Shown here: piece by piece, positions 42,929-53,184 of the stretch
Position numbering within the stretch: the first letter of the stretch is position 1
Layout of the letters: every line of letters begins with the position of its first letter
From: Bremia lactucae
Lineage: Eukaryota; Oomycota; Peronosporomycetes; Peronosporales; Peronosporaceae
Direction of reading: 5' to 3'
Length of the DNA stretch: 63,075 nt
NCBI RefSeq assembly: GCF_004359215.1
Contig: NC_090620.1
Location: forward strand, 4,279,954-4,343,028
Program-made: the position numbers and the translations under genes
The notes under the pieces: model-generated
The model's database searches: none
Told to the model about the DNA's origin: nothing
What the model saw: only the letters and a program-made list of their open reading frames with translations

Positions 42929-43301
42929 AGGTGGATAATATTTGGAGAGCATTACTTTGCATAGTAGCATTCGAAAAGCTTATTCATTGGTAGATATATG
43001 CCTTTATATCTACTGGCTCCACGGTCCAGTCAGCGCTGGACGCGCGCAAAGAGAGAGAAATATAAGACTTTATTTCATGTTTTGTATTAGTATATAATTA
43101 ACTTAGTATTAATAGGCAGGAACAAAGAAATTAATACTATTAAAAACAGTTTAATTTTAACCCTCTTAAAAGCAAGTCTTTTAAAAGAGTCTTCCTTTGC
43201 ACGTTCTAGTGTACGCTAAGTGACATGTGACACAACTTGCACTTAAGCAGTGCGAAGTGGACTTGAACTGAAGCAGTGCAAGTCGGCAGTGCCCCGTTTC
43301 A
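42929..43301 (+). repeat. 5' LTR of family A (copy A5), 5'-truncated
   Basis: From GGATAATATTTGGAGAGCA to GTGCCCCGTTTCA. It lacks the first 70-80 bp of LTR A. It is followed by a primer-binding site, so it is a 5' LTR of a plus-strand element. Confidence 0.75.
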
Positions 43302-43303
43302 CC

Positions 43304-43375
43304 CTGGTAGAACTTTGTAATCCGTCCAAGGACCATAGTTCTGTCATCTAACATGGACATGTCAGCTGATAATGG
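43304..43375 (+). promoter_or_regulatory. Primer-binding site and leader of A5
   Basis: TGGTAGAACTTTGTAATCC then GTCCAAGGACCATAGTTCTG and a TCTAACATGGACATG leader, matching the A1/A2 leader. The retroelement stops here; hAT-related sequence follows. Confidence 0.65.
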
Positions 43376-43387
43376 AAAAAAAACGCG

Positions 43388-45290
43388 TTGAGGTGGAAGT
43401 CACGGTCGTGGATGAACCGTTACCAAGATAGGCCAGAGGCAGAGCATAGTTTGGGGACACCTCACGGATATTGTGCAGCCGCAGAGCTTAAGGCAGCGGT
43501 GTGCAAAAACTGCCGACGTATTATCAATCATCACAAGAAGAGTGAGTCTGCGATAACCCATTTGAACAAGTGCTTTAAGTTTCGTCACGTCACAAACGGG
43601 CTCGAAATTTTACAGCGCTCGGATTGGTTCGTATTTAACAAAAACCTGGCGTCCATGCGGCGCAATGTTGTTAAGGTCATGTCGGTTTTTGCGTCATCGC
43701 ATGGTCAGCGGCCCATTAAGGAGTATTTCTTACATTCGCTATCGCAGTCGTCGTGAAGGAAAAGTTCCAGCTCTATATCTAATGGACTACTACGCCACAG
43801 TGTCTTCTTTTAGCGCATTGAGGACGTTCATCTACAAGAAGCTATTCGCGTGGTTCTCCCGGACGAGAACATTATCCCGAACTTAAGAAGCTCGCAGGTG
43901 AATTTTTTTTTCCTGCGAGCTTCTTAAGTTCGGGAAAATGTGCTAAGATTGGTTGGAGGAAAATGTCGACGTTCGCATTCAAGGCGCTCATTTATGTCTG
44001 GTAACGGCTTGTCGGACATCAAGCGACCCTATTATCAACTATATCATCACATCTCCTACAGTCTGCTTTTTCCTCGAGTTAGTATCTACCGGAAACAAGG
44101 TCACAGCGCCAATGCGCTGCCAAACTTCTGTGGGGCGGTGACTGACAATACTTCGGCTAATAAGAATGCTTGGCAACAGCTTAGCAAGGTGTTCTTATCG
44201 GGGTACTCCATGGATTGTTTTTTTTGTGGGCTGCATCTTTATGTGAAGGATATGTTCTTCGCGTCGAAAACCAGGAAGGCCAACGACAATGAGGCGACGT
44301 ATCCCGTGGGATATCCATGTGTGGACATGATCATTTTTATTTCCGCGTGCAAGGATCCAGCAGAGTTTTTCCACACTCATCATGTCGTGAAGGCACGCCT
44401 GCAGGAGGCGCAAAAGACTGATCCCTAATGTTCCCTCGTTCGACCCGCGCCCCTCGTTGGGGGACCATTCAAGCCGTGTGTGCGTCGGTGCTTGCTAAAG
44501 AGCGCCTGATCAATAGCATCGTTAGTGCTCGCGAGACGGATGCACAGAAGTCTGAGCGACAGAAGATTAAGGACCCCATCGCCGGCAATGAATTCGTAGT
44601 GAAGCTGAACAAGACCATTGCCATTCTTGAGCCCATCGACGCGCTAATTGTCAAGTATCAGTCTGACAGTGTCCCAATTTCAGAAGTTGTTCCGCATTTT
44701 CATACTTCTCGGGCATGTTCGCTGCTGTCCATGAATGAACAGTCATCGCCCAGCTGGAGCTTCTGTATTTGACGAAGCTCGCGGCATCCCGCTTCCAATT
44801 TATGTATGGTCCAGTGCACGGTCTATTCTATCTACTCGACACTCGCCTTCTTGGTGATGGTTTGCCGCCACCCAATTTTCGTGAGCTTGAAGGCAAGCTT
44901 TGCAACATATCCATTGATGATATTACGCCCGTTGACGACAGTAGACGGACATCCTTTCACACTAAATTGACTGACTTCGTGGTCTCGGCGCGGCATGAGA
45001 AGGCTACGAACTCGTATCGATACTCGATACTGGCGAAGAAGGCAAAGACGCCACTGCAATCCTGGCTGACGGATGGTGTTCAATGGCCTAATCTGCAGCC
45101 CTTAGCTTTCAAGCTGTTCTCGATGGCAACATCCAGCGCTGCAATGGAACCCAGCTTCTTCACAATGGCGTTCATCCATTCAAAGCTTCTTAACTCACTT
45201 AACGTGGCCTCGGTTCAATAGCTCGTCTTCATTAAGAAAAACCTGAGCGCCTTCCCCGATACGTATACAAATTGCACTGTTTCATAGTGG
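43388..45290 (+). pseudogene. hAT-family transposase, broken
   Basis: Segments: a BED-finger-like N-terminus (VCKNCRRIINHHKKSESAIT, HLNKCFKF); a core piece (AVTDNTSANKNAWQQLSKVF, then DCFFCGLHLYVKDMFF); a middle piece ([34 protein letters not shown]); and the hAT C-terminal dimerisation motif (WPNLQPLAFKLFSMATSSAA, then FIHSKLLNSL) with a stop at 45219 and a readable tail LVFIKKNLSAFPDTYTN. hAT transposases cut and paste DNA with 8-bp target duplications. Frameshifts at about 43756, 44428 and 44750 and a 23-bp palindrome at 43876 break it. Terminal inverted repeats not identified. Confidence 0.8.
43876..43934. repeat. Perfect 23-bp inverted repeat with 13-nt T-rich loop
   Basis: CCCGAACTTAAGAAGCTCGC plus AGG (43876-43898) is repeated exactly in reverse complement at 43912-43934, around a loop TGAATTTTTTTTT. 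It lies inside the hAT coding region and interrupts it. A perfect palindrome in otherwise decayed DNA suggests a recent fold-back template switch. Confidence 0.9.
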
Positions 45291-45382
45291 TGGTTTCGGC
45301 CGACCACTCCGAAGGACGTTACTGGACGAGCAATGGGCTTGCAATAGCACTGCCTGTATAAGAAGCCAAGATAAAATTAGTA

Positions 45383-46367
45383 ATGGACAGGAAGCGTAGC
45401 AGCACATGTAGCACCTTAACATCACCTTTAATATCACTTCGCCTCTCACCCTCTCATCAGCAAAACGGACACGCACCTGTCGTAATGCAGGTTATGAGCC
45501 GAAAGAAAAGAACGGCTACTATGGACGAGTTCAAGGAGCAGAAGCGTGAGGCTTTCAGTCGCGAAAGAGAACGTTGAGGCGGCGCAAGCATCACATCAAG
45601 TGCTATTACAGCACTACGTGCCGCCATCGACTTTCATTGCACCATCAATATAGCATCGTCAGCAACCAATGCAACAGCCTCAGCAACCAATACATCGGCA
45701 AGTTGGAAGGGTTCCAGACGCCAGAAAGGGGAAGGGTGGTGTACATCCATTTGACGGAAAGGGACTGTACCAAGGACTGGGTGACGTTTTTTGTCCTGGG
45801 GAAAAAGGTACGCCAGATACAGTTTGCAGAACAGGCATGCGGATTCCCGTGAACAGCAGACATCAAGGTCGATATCTTCGGCCATAACCTTAAGTGCATG
45901 GCGGAAAGATACTTCAACCATCAAGTTGAAGGCTGGTGGTTATAGGAGACCACGCTGGAGCATGCAATGCAGCAGCTGCTACACACCTTCGCGACAAAAG
46001 ACACCCCCACGCAGAGCATGAAGATGTTCACAGCCGCAAAGAGCCCGCGGAGAAGCTGGACCGAACATTACCTGTATTTGGTTGCGGTCAGCGAGGCATG
46101 AGGCGGCGCAAAAAAATGGTTTTGGACAACATCGTCCACTACGCAGATCCGTCCATGCACGTGTCGATGCTGTCAAGACTAAATCTAACAAGAACGGACA
46201 GCTAAAGACAGGCTGTGGAACTCGCTTACTTCGCAAAATCCACAGAGGTTGAACTTAAAGGTCGCCAACTCGGCAAAGATGTGGTGAATTTGACACAGCA
46301 GGGGCGTCAAAACCCCCAAATGTGTGAAAGAGCTCTCTGATGCAATTTCATCAAACGTTGGGGCATC
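45383..46367 (+). pseudogene. Gag of a further retrotransposon (family E), broken
   Basis: The frame 45383-45577 (MSRKKRTATMDEFKEQKREA) leads into a Gln/His-rich part (MQQPQQPIHRQ) and a gag body: LEGFQTPERGRV, CTKDWVTFFVLGKKV, LEHAMQQLLHTFATKDTPTQ, SWTEHYLYLVAVSEA, VLDNIVHYADPSMHVSMLSR. The position expected for the zinc knuckle (KELSDAISSNVGA) runs into the gap. Assigned to retrotransposon gag from general resemblance to oomycete polyproteins. Many stops; different from gag of B and C. Confidence 0.6.
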
Positions 46368-46467
46368 NNNNNNNNNNNNNNNNNNNNNNNNNNNNNNNNN
46401 NNNNNNNNNNNNNNNNNNNNNNNNNNNNNNNNNNNNNNNNNNNNNNNNNNNNNNNNNNNNNNNNNNN
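46368..46467. other. Assembly gap (100 N)
   Basis: Family E gag enters on the left; family B chromodomain leaves on the right. True distance unknown. Confidence 0.99.
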
Positions 46468-46474
46468 ACATCAA

Positions 46475-46660
46475 TACGTGGTGTATCGAACGGTTCCCAA
46501 GCGTCAAAAATCTTCGGGTAACCTTTTTGATTGGACGAGGCTCTGATATCTTTGCACTCACAGAGCGGTGGGCAAGCAACCTTCAAACAAGGAAGCGTTG
46601 ATTCCCACTCGAACCAATCAGTGCAGGCAGCGCCCGATAGGAGTGGCGATCTCACCCACC
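46475..46660 (-). pseudogene. Family B chromodomain remnant (B1)
   Basis: KGYPKIFDAWEPFDTPRID in one frame and RLLAHRSVSAKI in another match the better copy at 62766-62969. The plus strand over the same bases has an open frame (GGQATFKQGSVDSH) that corresponds to the family B antisense ORF. Confidence 0.65.
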
Positions 46661-46691
46661 TAATCGCGGCTGCCTACCTTCGTCCGTTCAG

Positions 46692-47369
46692 TCACAGACG
46701 TTTACCACTGTTGAACGACGTAATGCGGATCTCGAGGGTCAAGTCTCGCGACTGACTCGGATCTTTATGATGTCCGAGTGAAGGCTCGTCAGGGTTATGA
46801 GCGCCTGAAGACTCGCTTGGACCTTTTTGAGAAGATAATGCTGATAGATCCGCGTTACTCGCGTGATGTCCCTCCTCTTCGCGGTCGGAGGAGTCGATCG
46901 GTTGAATTTGTTTTACCTTCACCGTCCCCCTCATTTGAACGACGCTCGACTCAGAGTCGGTGTCACCATCGGTCTCCTTAGACGGATGGGGGAACCTGAT
47001 CTCATCTAGGTCTACATACCGTTTCAGACGACCCACGTATAATACGGGGTGCGTCTTCATATACGGGGGAAGGGTGAGCCTATACTTTAGGTCTCGAACC
47101 TCTTCGACCACCGTAAAGGGCCCAATGCAACGCGGCAACAACTTCGTAGCACCTCCAGGTAGTACAGAAATTGCATTTTTAGGGAGGATAGCAGTACTTA
47201 ATAGTACGTTTTCACCCACTCTACAGCGTTCATTATTTTTGCGACCATTTCGGTCCGCATATTCTTTCTGCTTGTCCTGTGCGCTTGCCATTGCGTCACA
47301 GACACTACGTGTGATGGCTAATCGCTCATCCACAAAGCGTTGAGCCTCGCTCACGCTTTTAGCATCCAA
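46692..47369 (-). pseudogene. Family B integrase C-terminus (B1)
   Basis: 225-codon open frame: a helical lead (AQRFVDERLAITRSVCDAM, KQKEYADRNGRK), the SH3-like module (LLPRCIGPFTVVEEVRDLK, YRLTLPPYMKTHPVLYVGRL) and a Ser/Asp-rich linker to the chromodomain. It is one of the longest open pol pieces in the window. Confidence 0.85.
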
Positions 47370-48210
47370 CTCGCCTATGACACCGCCGAGAGGTCGGTCA
47401 TAGGACGTTGTTTTATTGACGACTGCTAAACTGGCAGGGTCACCAAAGCAAGTTTCTGTCGTGAGATGATACCCTCGCGGGTCATCGTCATAGTGACAAA
47501 ACTATGTCCCTCTTTACTTCGAGCAGTGAGGGGCCCTCCCCCAGTAAGACTTGTACTGTGCGCAAATGAGACTGGCGTCCGAAGATGGCGCAGTTCGTTA
47601 ATCTAAAACGGCCCTCCCGTACTGGCTTGGACGCTGGTATCTATAGCGAGCTGTTTGATCAACTCTTGCGAAATTGCTATTGTGCGTGAGACATCCGCCA
47701 CGACTCGATTGACGCGTTCTGTGGGGCCATCGGTCTGGGGACGATCTGCAATCGACATGTGGATTTGCTACCTAGCGGCTCGAGCACATGTCGCCACAAA
47801 CCAGACGCAAATCGTGGATCCCGGTCCGATCCTATGGACTTCGGCATCTCGTGTAGTCAATAAACATGATCCAGGAAAAAGAGAGCTGCCTCCTTGCCTG
47901 TGATCGATGTCTTACATGGTGCAAAATGCACCATTTTGCTCAGTCTGTCTACAAAGACGACAAGCCTCGTCCGACCCTAATGATCGGGCGGCATGCCAAA
48001 CATGAAGTCCAGACTTACTGACTTCCAATAAATGGTTGGAATCGGTAGCGGCTTCAGAGGCGCACTGCTGGACAATGTAGGCTTAATAAGCTGACACTGT
48101 TCGCAAGAGCGAATATAGTTGGCCACCCATCTATATAGATATGATCACCAAAATTCCTCTGACACTCGTAAGAATGTCTTTTCACGGCCCAGATGCCCAC
48201 TAGATGGATC
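47370..48210 (-). pseudogene. Family B integrase core (B1), decayed
   Basis: The minus strand has VSLDFMFGMPPDH and LVVFVDRLSKMVHFAP near 48020-47930, the first catalytic Asp and the following strand. The remaining DDE residues are in broken frames (RSSPDRWPHRTRQSSRG region near 47720). No continuous frame. Confidence 0.7.
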
Positions 48211-48211
48211 A

Positions 48212-48982
48212 TCAGCTTGAGATCTGTGTCATATGAGGCACATAGATTCTCAAGAGATCACAAGGTGACAGCTGATGCCATAACAGACCATTGCTGTAGC
48301 TAAAGCGATTTCGCTTAGCTTTCAGGTGCGATGGAAGGGAAACCTTTCGTCCACCGAAGTGATCCAACAGCAGGCGACAGTGGTCGTCTTGACTGTAGCT
48401 CTCTTTGATTTCAGAGGCCAATGAGCTCGTCACGTGGTATGTCTTCATGGCTGCCAATGTTGGCGGCTGAAATTGTGCTTTAGCACTAGACACGCTTTCC
48501 TAGTGTCTTACCTCGAAGTCTGGTCTGCGCGATAAAGCGTCAGCCAAGACATTCGACTTACCCGGTCTGTGTTCAACTTTAACATTAAATTCAGAGAAGA
48601 ATGTAAGCCATCTTGCCATTCTAGGCGAGAGGTGTGGTGAGTTTATTGCGGTCCGCAGTGATGCGTGATCCATATAAACCACAAATGGTTCGGTGCCCAA
48701 TTGGTGCACACGAAACTTGACAATATCATGCTTTATTGAAAGTAGCTCTTTGTCATACACAGGGAAATTCGGGTCCGTGACTAATAGCCGGGACTGATAA
48801 GAGATGACGCGGTCAACGCCGTCGTCATCCTTCTGCATAAGTGCGCTGCCGATTGCAAAATTACTTGCATCGCAGATGACGCAAAATGGCTTATCCGTGT
48901 CTGACAATGCCAAGGCCGGTACCTCTAAAAGAGATTGCTTCACTGATGTGAACGCATCATCCTGTTCTTTAACCAAACCCAT
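48212..48982 (-). pseudogene. Family B RNase H and spacer (B1)
   Basis: The frame 48982-48500 is an intact RNase H: CVICDASNFAIGSALMQKDD, ISYQSRLLVTDPNFPVYDKE, FVVYMDHASLRTAINS, LSPRMARWLTFFSEFN, VLADALSRRPDFEV. The spacer frame 48493-48212 follows. Catalytic acidic residues of RNase HI type appear present. Confidence 0.88.
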
Positions 48983-49040
48983 TCTGTGTCCTTCTCACGG
49001 AGGTCAGATAGTAGTTTAGTTTGCTCAGCATAATTCTTGC

Positions 49041-49484
49041 TTATTTATGCAAGTAATAAGCGAGCCCTAGGAATTGGCGCAAATCCTTCACATGCCGTGG
49101 GATTGGCCATTCCTTAACCAATTTTACCTTGTCTGGGTCTGCTCGTACACCATGTGTACAACGATGCAGCCCAGCACAGGTACCTCGAGGCCTCAGCTGG
49201 GCAAAGAGCATCTCAACAGTCCTGTGGAGAGCCTCGCTCCGAGCCTGCTCATGCCTCAGCTCATCCTGAGTCTGAGTGACGGACTTCGCCGCAGCATGGT
49301 TCTGTGCCTCGGACGCAGCTCTCCGCTGTCTGAGCACGAATGCCTCAAACTGTTCCAACTGAGCAACATGTTGCTCAGGAGGACTGCCCAAGAGTCTGGT
49401 CAGGGCTTGTTCACCAAGCTTCTGCGCCAAGTGCCCTGCCACCTCCCGATGATGTTCTGAGGTGGAAGAAATTAGCCCAATCAA
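49041..49484 (-). pseudogene. Chimeric gag-RT frame of family B (B1)
   Basis: A 147-codon open frame whose first two thirds are gag (HHREVAGHLAQKLGEQALTR, PPEQHVAQLEQFEAFVL, a Gln/Glu/Arg coiled coil) and whose last third is the end of RT (GVRADPDKVKLVKEWPIP, LRQFLGLAYYLHK). The same gag start is at 54541-54900 without RT. An internal deletion near 49180 fused the two in frame. Confidence 0.8.
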
Positions 49485-49553
49485 TGTTACGGCTCATTCT
49501 TACGTACACACGCAGAGATGCGGGTCGTGGGAAGGGTATCAAGGGCTACCAAG

Positions 49554-50078
49554 TGTAGGCAGGCACGCCTTAATGCGGCCACGCTGTACTTAGACACACC
49601 TGCTAGCACAGCAAGGAAGCGGTTGGACCGTCTTCTCTTGCGTGCAGTGAGGTCGTTGTGGTGGGCGCCTTAACGACCTCACCCGACGCACGAAGTACTC
49701 TAGTAAAGTGTCGTCACGGGAGCGATAATCCGGCTCCTCGTGCGCATTTACAAAGTAGGAAGCTGATTTCAGACCGAAATATATATTTAATCGTATTAAA
49801 TATAAATACCTTTTTTTTAACCAAATAGAAATATTATCTCTATAGATAACACTATTATGTATTGCGAGTGTATTTTCTAGATACCTCGCGTAACGGATAA
49901 CGCTAGGCGTCATCCCTCCTAATGTGAATGCACCTATGTGTATCACATACACAAGGGTTGCTCACAAATGTGAACCATGGGTCTTGTTACTTTATCTAAG
50001 TAATTGACCATCCCCTTAAGTATACCAAGTGCACCTAACGGGGACTGTGTAACATTAGGGCATCTTTAGCCCGTTACA
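49554..50078 (-). repeat. 5' LTR of family B (B1)
   Basis: TGTAGGCAGGCACGCCTTAA to TTTAGCCCGTTACA. Related to 55527-56095 and 61370-61703. PBS on the left side shows it is a 5' LTR of a minus-strand element. Confidence 0.85.
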
Positions 50079-50091
50079 CCTTAACTCCAAA

Positions 50092-50262
50092 TCTCACTCG
50101 ATATTTTACGTTGGACTTTTTATTGCTACAGGAGGCCTGATTGACTTTCAATACTGGGTCCTTCGTGGTACTGCGAGTTTTGTTGCTGCACTTCCACATC
50201 TTCGTAATGTTGTCCTCTTGCTCTTTGAGACGCTAACGTGGGTTTGGTTCCTATCGGTCACA
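50092..50262 (+). pseudogene. Hydrophobic ORF end, possible truncated host exon
   Basis: The plus strand reads SIFYVGLFIATGGLIDFQYW, then VVLLLFETLTWVWFLSVTI and stop. It directly follows the LTR, so it may be the last exon of a membrane protein gene interrupted by the element. No family recognised. Confidence 0.25.
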
Positions 50263-50390
50263 ATCTAGCGCATGAGCTCATAGAGAGTAACGGTTCACTT
50301 AAATTTGTACTTAAGAAGTTGATGCTTCTTATTGGCTGAACATGACCTCAATCGCATTTATAACGACCCTGTTAAATTGCACGGGACAAT

Positions 50391-50407
50391 GCTCACTTGT
50401 CAAAATT
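50391..50407 (+). promoter_or_regulatory. Oomycete core promoter (Inr plus FPR) of NMD3
   Basis: GCTCACTTGTCAAAATT ends 23 bp before the NMD3 ATG. It fits the oomycete 16-nt start-site consensus GCTCATTYYNCAWTTT at nearly every position. Confidence 0.7.
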
Positions 50408-50430
50408 AAAAACGAAAAGTTGCATTCAAG

Positions 50431-51870
50431 ATGGCGATTTCGTGCTGTGTGTGCGGCGCTCAGATTGAAGCCAACGCCATGAATATGTGCACGTCTTGCA
50501 TTGCGTCAGAAGTGAATGTCGCCGAGGGCATCACAACGTCTTGTGAGTTGGTGCAATGTCGCGGCTGTTTGCGCTTCCAGTCGCGCGGCAAGACGCAGCA
50601 CTATAGCAGTATTACAGGCGCATGGCTTGATTGTGAATTCGAGTCGAAAGAGCTACTTGCGCTGTGCTTAAAAAACATTCCTGGCCTTAGTAAAGCCAAG
50701 CTCGTTGATGCGGGTTTTGTATGGACCGAGCCACACTCGAAACGAATCAAACTACGTTTGTTACTGCAGCGCGAGGCCGCGAACCACGCAGTGGTTCAAA
50801 ACACCAGCATGGTAACCTTTACTATCCAGAGTGTCAAGTGTCCAGACTGCACGAAACAATATCACAATAATACGTGGAAAGCTGTCGTTCAAATTCGTCA
50901 AAAAGCGAATCATAAACGTACGTTTCTACGTCTCGAGCAGGAAATTCTCAAGCAAAACGCGCATCAAGATGCCATTAGTATCACAACTGTGAAAGAAGGA
51001 ATGGACTTTTACTTTGGCTCAAAATCCACGGCCGAGCGCTTTCTTCACTTCTTAGCAGCCCACGTGCCCATGCGTTCCAAGTCTTCTAGTAAACTCGTGT
51101 CGGAGAACGTGCATAACGCGACTGCGAATGTCCAGCTCACGTATAGTGTCGAACTCAGTCCAATTTGCAAAGACGACTTGCTCATTCTGCCTCGAAAAGT
51201 CGCTCAGAGCTGTGGAAACATCGCTGACGTGACGCTCTGTGCCCGCACGACGTCTTTAGTGCATTTGGTGGACCCTTTTTCGGGTCAGCATGCAGAGCTC
51301 TCGACGGATAAATACTGGAAAACGCCCTTCTTGCCCCTTGCCAGTAGCTCGGATATGGTCGAATTTATTGTCTTGGACGTCGAGCCCGTCGATACTCCGT
51401 CGGCATTAATCGACAGCAAGAGTATCGTGGCTGACGTCGAAGTGGCTCGGGCCAGCGACTTTGGTGTGAATGACACGACATTTTATATCCGGACACATCT
51501 TGGTGGGGTGCTGGCTGCAGGGGATACTGTCAAGGGCTACGATCTGTCGTCTGCAGTGTTTGGAGCGAGCCAAACGTACTCGCTGCAGACGGAATTGCCA
51601 GAACTTGTGCTTGTGCGAAAGATTTATCCGCGGGATACAACGAACAAGAATAAGGACGATCGAAAATTAAAGACGCTAGGCACTAGTCGTCGTAATAAAG
51701 TCAGCAAAACGGAGGCGGCGCGCATGGATCAGGAGAGGACCGAATTTACAAACGAATATCTTGACGAGAACGAAACGGATCAAGGTGGGAAGGACATGCA
51801 GGAATGTCGTGAAAGGAGCAAGAACGACAGATCCGACATGAACGAGCCAATGGGTACGAAAGAGCCATAA
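50431..51870 (+). CDS. NMD3: 60S ribosomal export adaptor NMD3, single exon
   Basis: 479 codons, close to the human (503) and yeast (518) proteins. The zinc-binding N-terminus has the family's Cys pairs: C5/C8 and C20/C23 (SCCVCGAQ, MCTSCIAS), QCRGCLRF at 42-49 and VKCPDCTKQYHNNTWKAVVQ at 136-155. The central part (GMDFYFGSKSTAERFLHFLA, SPICKDDLLILPRKVAQSCG, HLVDPFSGQHAELSTDKYWK) matches the conserved eIF5A-like and SH3-like regions. The C-terminus is basic then acidic (SRRNKVSKTEAARMDQER, TNEYLDENE), where NLS and NES lie in homologues. NMD3 binds nascent 60S subunits in the nucleus and recruits CRM1 for export. It is convergent with the PRCC gene, stops 34 bp apart. Confidence 0.95.
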   Translation: MAISCCVCGAQIEANAMNMCTSCIASEVNVAEGITTSCELVQCRGCLRFQSRGKTQHYSSITGAWLDCEFESKELLALCLKNIPGLSKAKLVDAGFVWTEPHSKRIKLRLLLQREAANHAVVQNTSMVTFTIQSVKCPDCTKQYHNNTWKAVVQIRQKANHKRTFLRLEQEILKQNAHQDAISITTVKEGMDFYFGSKSTAERFLHFLAAHVPMRSKSSSKLVSENVHNATANVQLTYSVELSPICKDDLLILPRKVAQSCGNIADVTLCARTTSLVHLVDPFSGQHAELSTDKYWKTPFLPLASSSDMVEFIVLDVEPVDTPSALIDSKSIVADVEVARASDFGVNDTTFYIRTHLGGVLAAGDTVKGYDLSSAVFGASQTYSLQTELPELVLVRKIYPRDTTNKNKDDRKLKTLGTSRRNKVSKTEAARMDQERTEFTNEYLDENETDQGGKDMQECRERSKNDRSDMNEPMGTKEP

Positions 51871-51904
51871 GCACGTTGAAAAAGAATAAGATGTTTGATT
51901 TTGA

Positions 51905-52831
51905 TTACCATCCATACTTTGCATACGTCTCGCTCTTTGTTTTCATTGACGCTGCACGCTTTTCTAAGAGTTCAAAGTCGCGTGCTTTAGCGTCGAAAGC
52001 CAATTGATTCAATTGATGTTTCTGTCGTTGAAGGCGACTCGGCTTGATCGACGAGACGGTCGTGCCCGTTCGAGCATTCCAGAAATTGGTGCTTAATCTC
52101 ATGTCCTGGGAACTCGATCCATTGGCGGAGAGCGGATTTATCGGGGGTTCCCATGCACTTGGACATGGGCCTTGTACTTCTGTTATCTGGTCAGCAACTG
52201 TCTCGTAGTGACCTTCTTGTAATGCCCTCTCAATATCTCGTTCTCGCGTCCTTCGACGTTTCGAGCTTCCTCCAATTGCGTCATCTTCTCCCTGTGCGAT
52301 CGAGAAATCCTTGAAATCCGACGAAGTGCTTGATGGATAGTGGTGCTGCGGGTGCCAAGCCGCGACCGTTCCTGCAGCCGCTGTATCGGATACTGGCGGC
52401 TCGTTTGGTTGTATTTCAGCTGAATCAAGCGTCTGCTCTGGATTCTTTACAGCCGGAAGCTTGTGCTTGGGGGGTGGAAGAAACGACAGCAGGGAGTCCT
52501 TGTCGCGTGTTGACGGTCGCGGCCGCTTGTTGGCTGCTAATCTAGCGCGTCTGTGCTTAGCTAAAAGCTCACTGTCTTCGTCGCTGCTATCGGACAGGGC
52601 CCCACCACTAGTTCCTCGTTCTAACAACTGCTGAATCTCGGGCGGCAAGTACAAAGTCGTTTTCGCCTTGATGTTTTTCTTAGAATTTGACGTCTCGAAC
52701 GCAATGTCATTTGAAACTACAGATTGTTTTGGAGCAGAAAGTGGATGGAAAGTATTAGCGACAGAGGCAGTCCTGGTTGACAATTCTTCGTCGTCCGAGG
52801 AATTGGCGTAGTCGGGCACCAGCAGTGACAT
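51905..52831 (-). CDS. PRCC-like protein (mitotic checkpoint/splicing-associated)
   Basis: 308 codons from MSLLVPDYANSSDDEEL, chosen over an ATG 11 codons upstream because PRCC proteins begin MSLVAYASSDE-like. The middle is disordered (TLYLPPEIQQLLERG, SDSSDEDSELLAK, LLSFLPPPKHKLPA, the last a family-typical Pro-rich block). The C-terminal PRCC domain is clear: SSIKPSRLQRQKHQLNQLAF, DAKARDFELLEKRA and the final TYAKYGW. Human PRCC (491 aa) is nuclear and interacts with MAD2B and the spliceosome; the role here is inferred. An overlapping plus-strand frame is a shadow. Confidence 0.85.
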   Translation of the reverse strand: MSLLVPDYANSSDDEELSTRTASVANTFHPLSAPKQSVVSNDIAFETSNSKKNIKAKTTLYLPPEIQQLLERGTSGGALSDSSDEDSELLAKHRRARLAANKRPRPSTRDKDSLLSFLPPPKHKLPAVKNPEQTLDSAEIQPNEPPVSDTAAAGTVAAWHPQHHYPSSTSSDFKDFSIAQGEDDAIGGSSKRRRTRERDIERALQEGHYETVADQITEVQGPCPSAWEPPINPLSANGSSSQDMRLSTNFWNARTGTTVSSIKPSRLQRQKHQLNQLAFDAKARDFELLEKRAASMKTKSETYAKYGW

Positions 52832-53011
52832 TGCTAGACGGTTAAGACTCACAATAGGCGACAATTATTCGATTTCGCTTAACAATTTTACAAGTAATAT
52901 AATAATTGATGACTTTTCTAAGCAAGCAGAACATAACACAAAAAGCTACGTTTTTAAAGTTACATGGGAAAAGGCTAACTTATGCACCATAAAGGTTTTG
53001 ACAAGTTTACA

Positions 53012-53084
53012 AAGATAAAAGTTCAGTTCTTTTTTTTGATCTTACAGCGTGTAGTGCCTTCCTTAGGCGCGCGCGCATTGATCT
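53012..53084 (+). repeat. Family C LTR fragment, cut by gap
   Basis: AGTTCAGTTCTTTTTTTTG, TGATCTTACAGCGTGTAGTG, GCGCATTGATCT follows the LTR C body at 22060-22120. It runs into the gap. Confidence 0.65.
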
Positions 53085-53184
53085 NNNNNNNNNNNNNNNN
53101 NNNNNNNNNNNNNNNNNNNNNNNNNNNNNNNNNNNNNNNNNNNNNNNNNNNNNNNNNNNNNNNNNNNNNNNNNNNNNNNNNNNN
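53085..53184. other. Assembly gap (100 N)
   Basis: LTR C sequence enters on the left and family B integrase leaves on the right. Confidence 0.99.

Larger units (their letters stand above)
46468..49553 (-). mobile_element. Ty3/gypsy family B element, copy B1
   Basis: Minus-strand chromodomain, integrase, RNase H, then the last part of RT fused to gag, a primer-binding site (TGGTAGCCCTTGATACCC, 49551 leftwards) and 5' LTR at 49554-50078. PR and most of RT are deleted between gag and RT. The 3' end is lost in the gap. Bases 48983-49040 join RNase H and RT with a frameshift. Confidence 0.8.

Noticed and set aside
45634..46236. Several overlapping frames on both strands over the family E gag
   Set aside because: Only the plus-strand reading gives gag-like motifs in consistent order; the minus-strand frames have no motif and are shadows.
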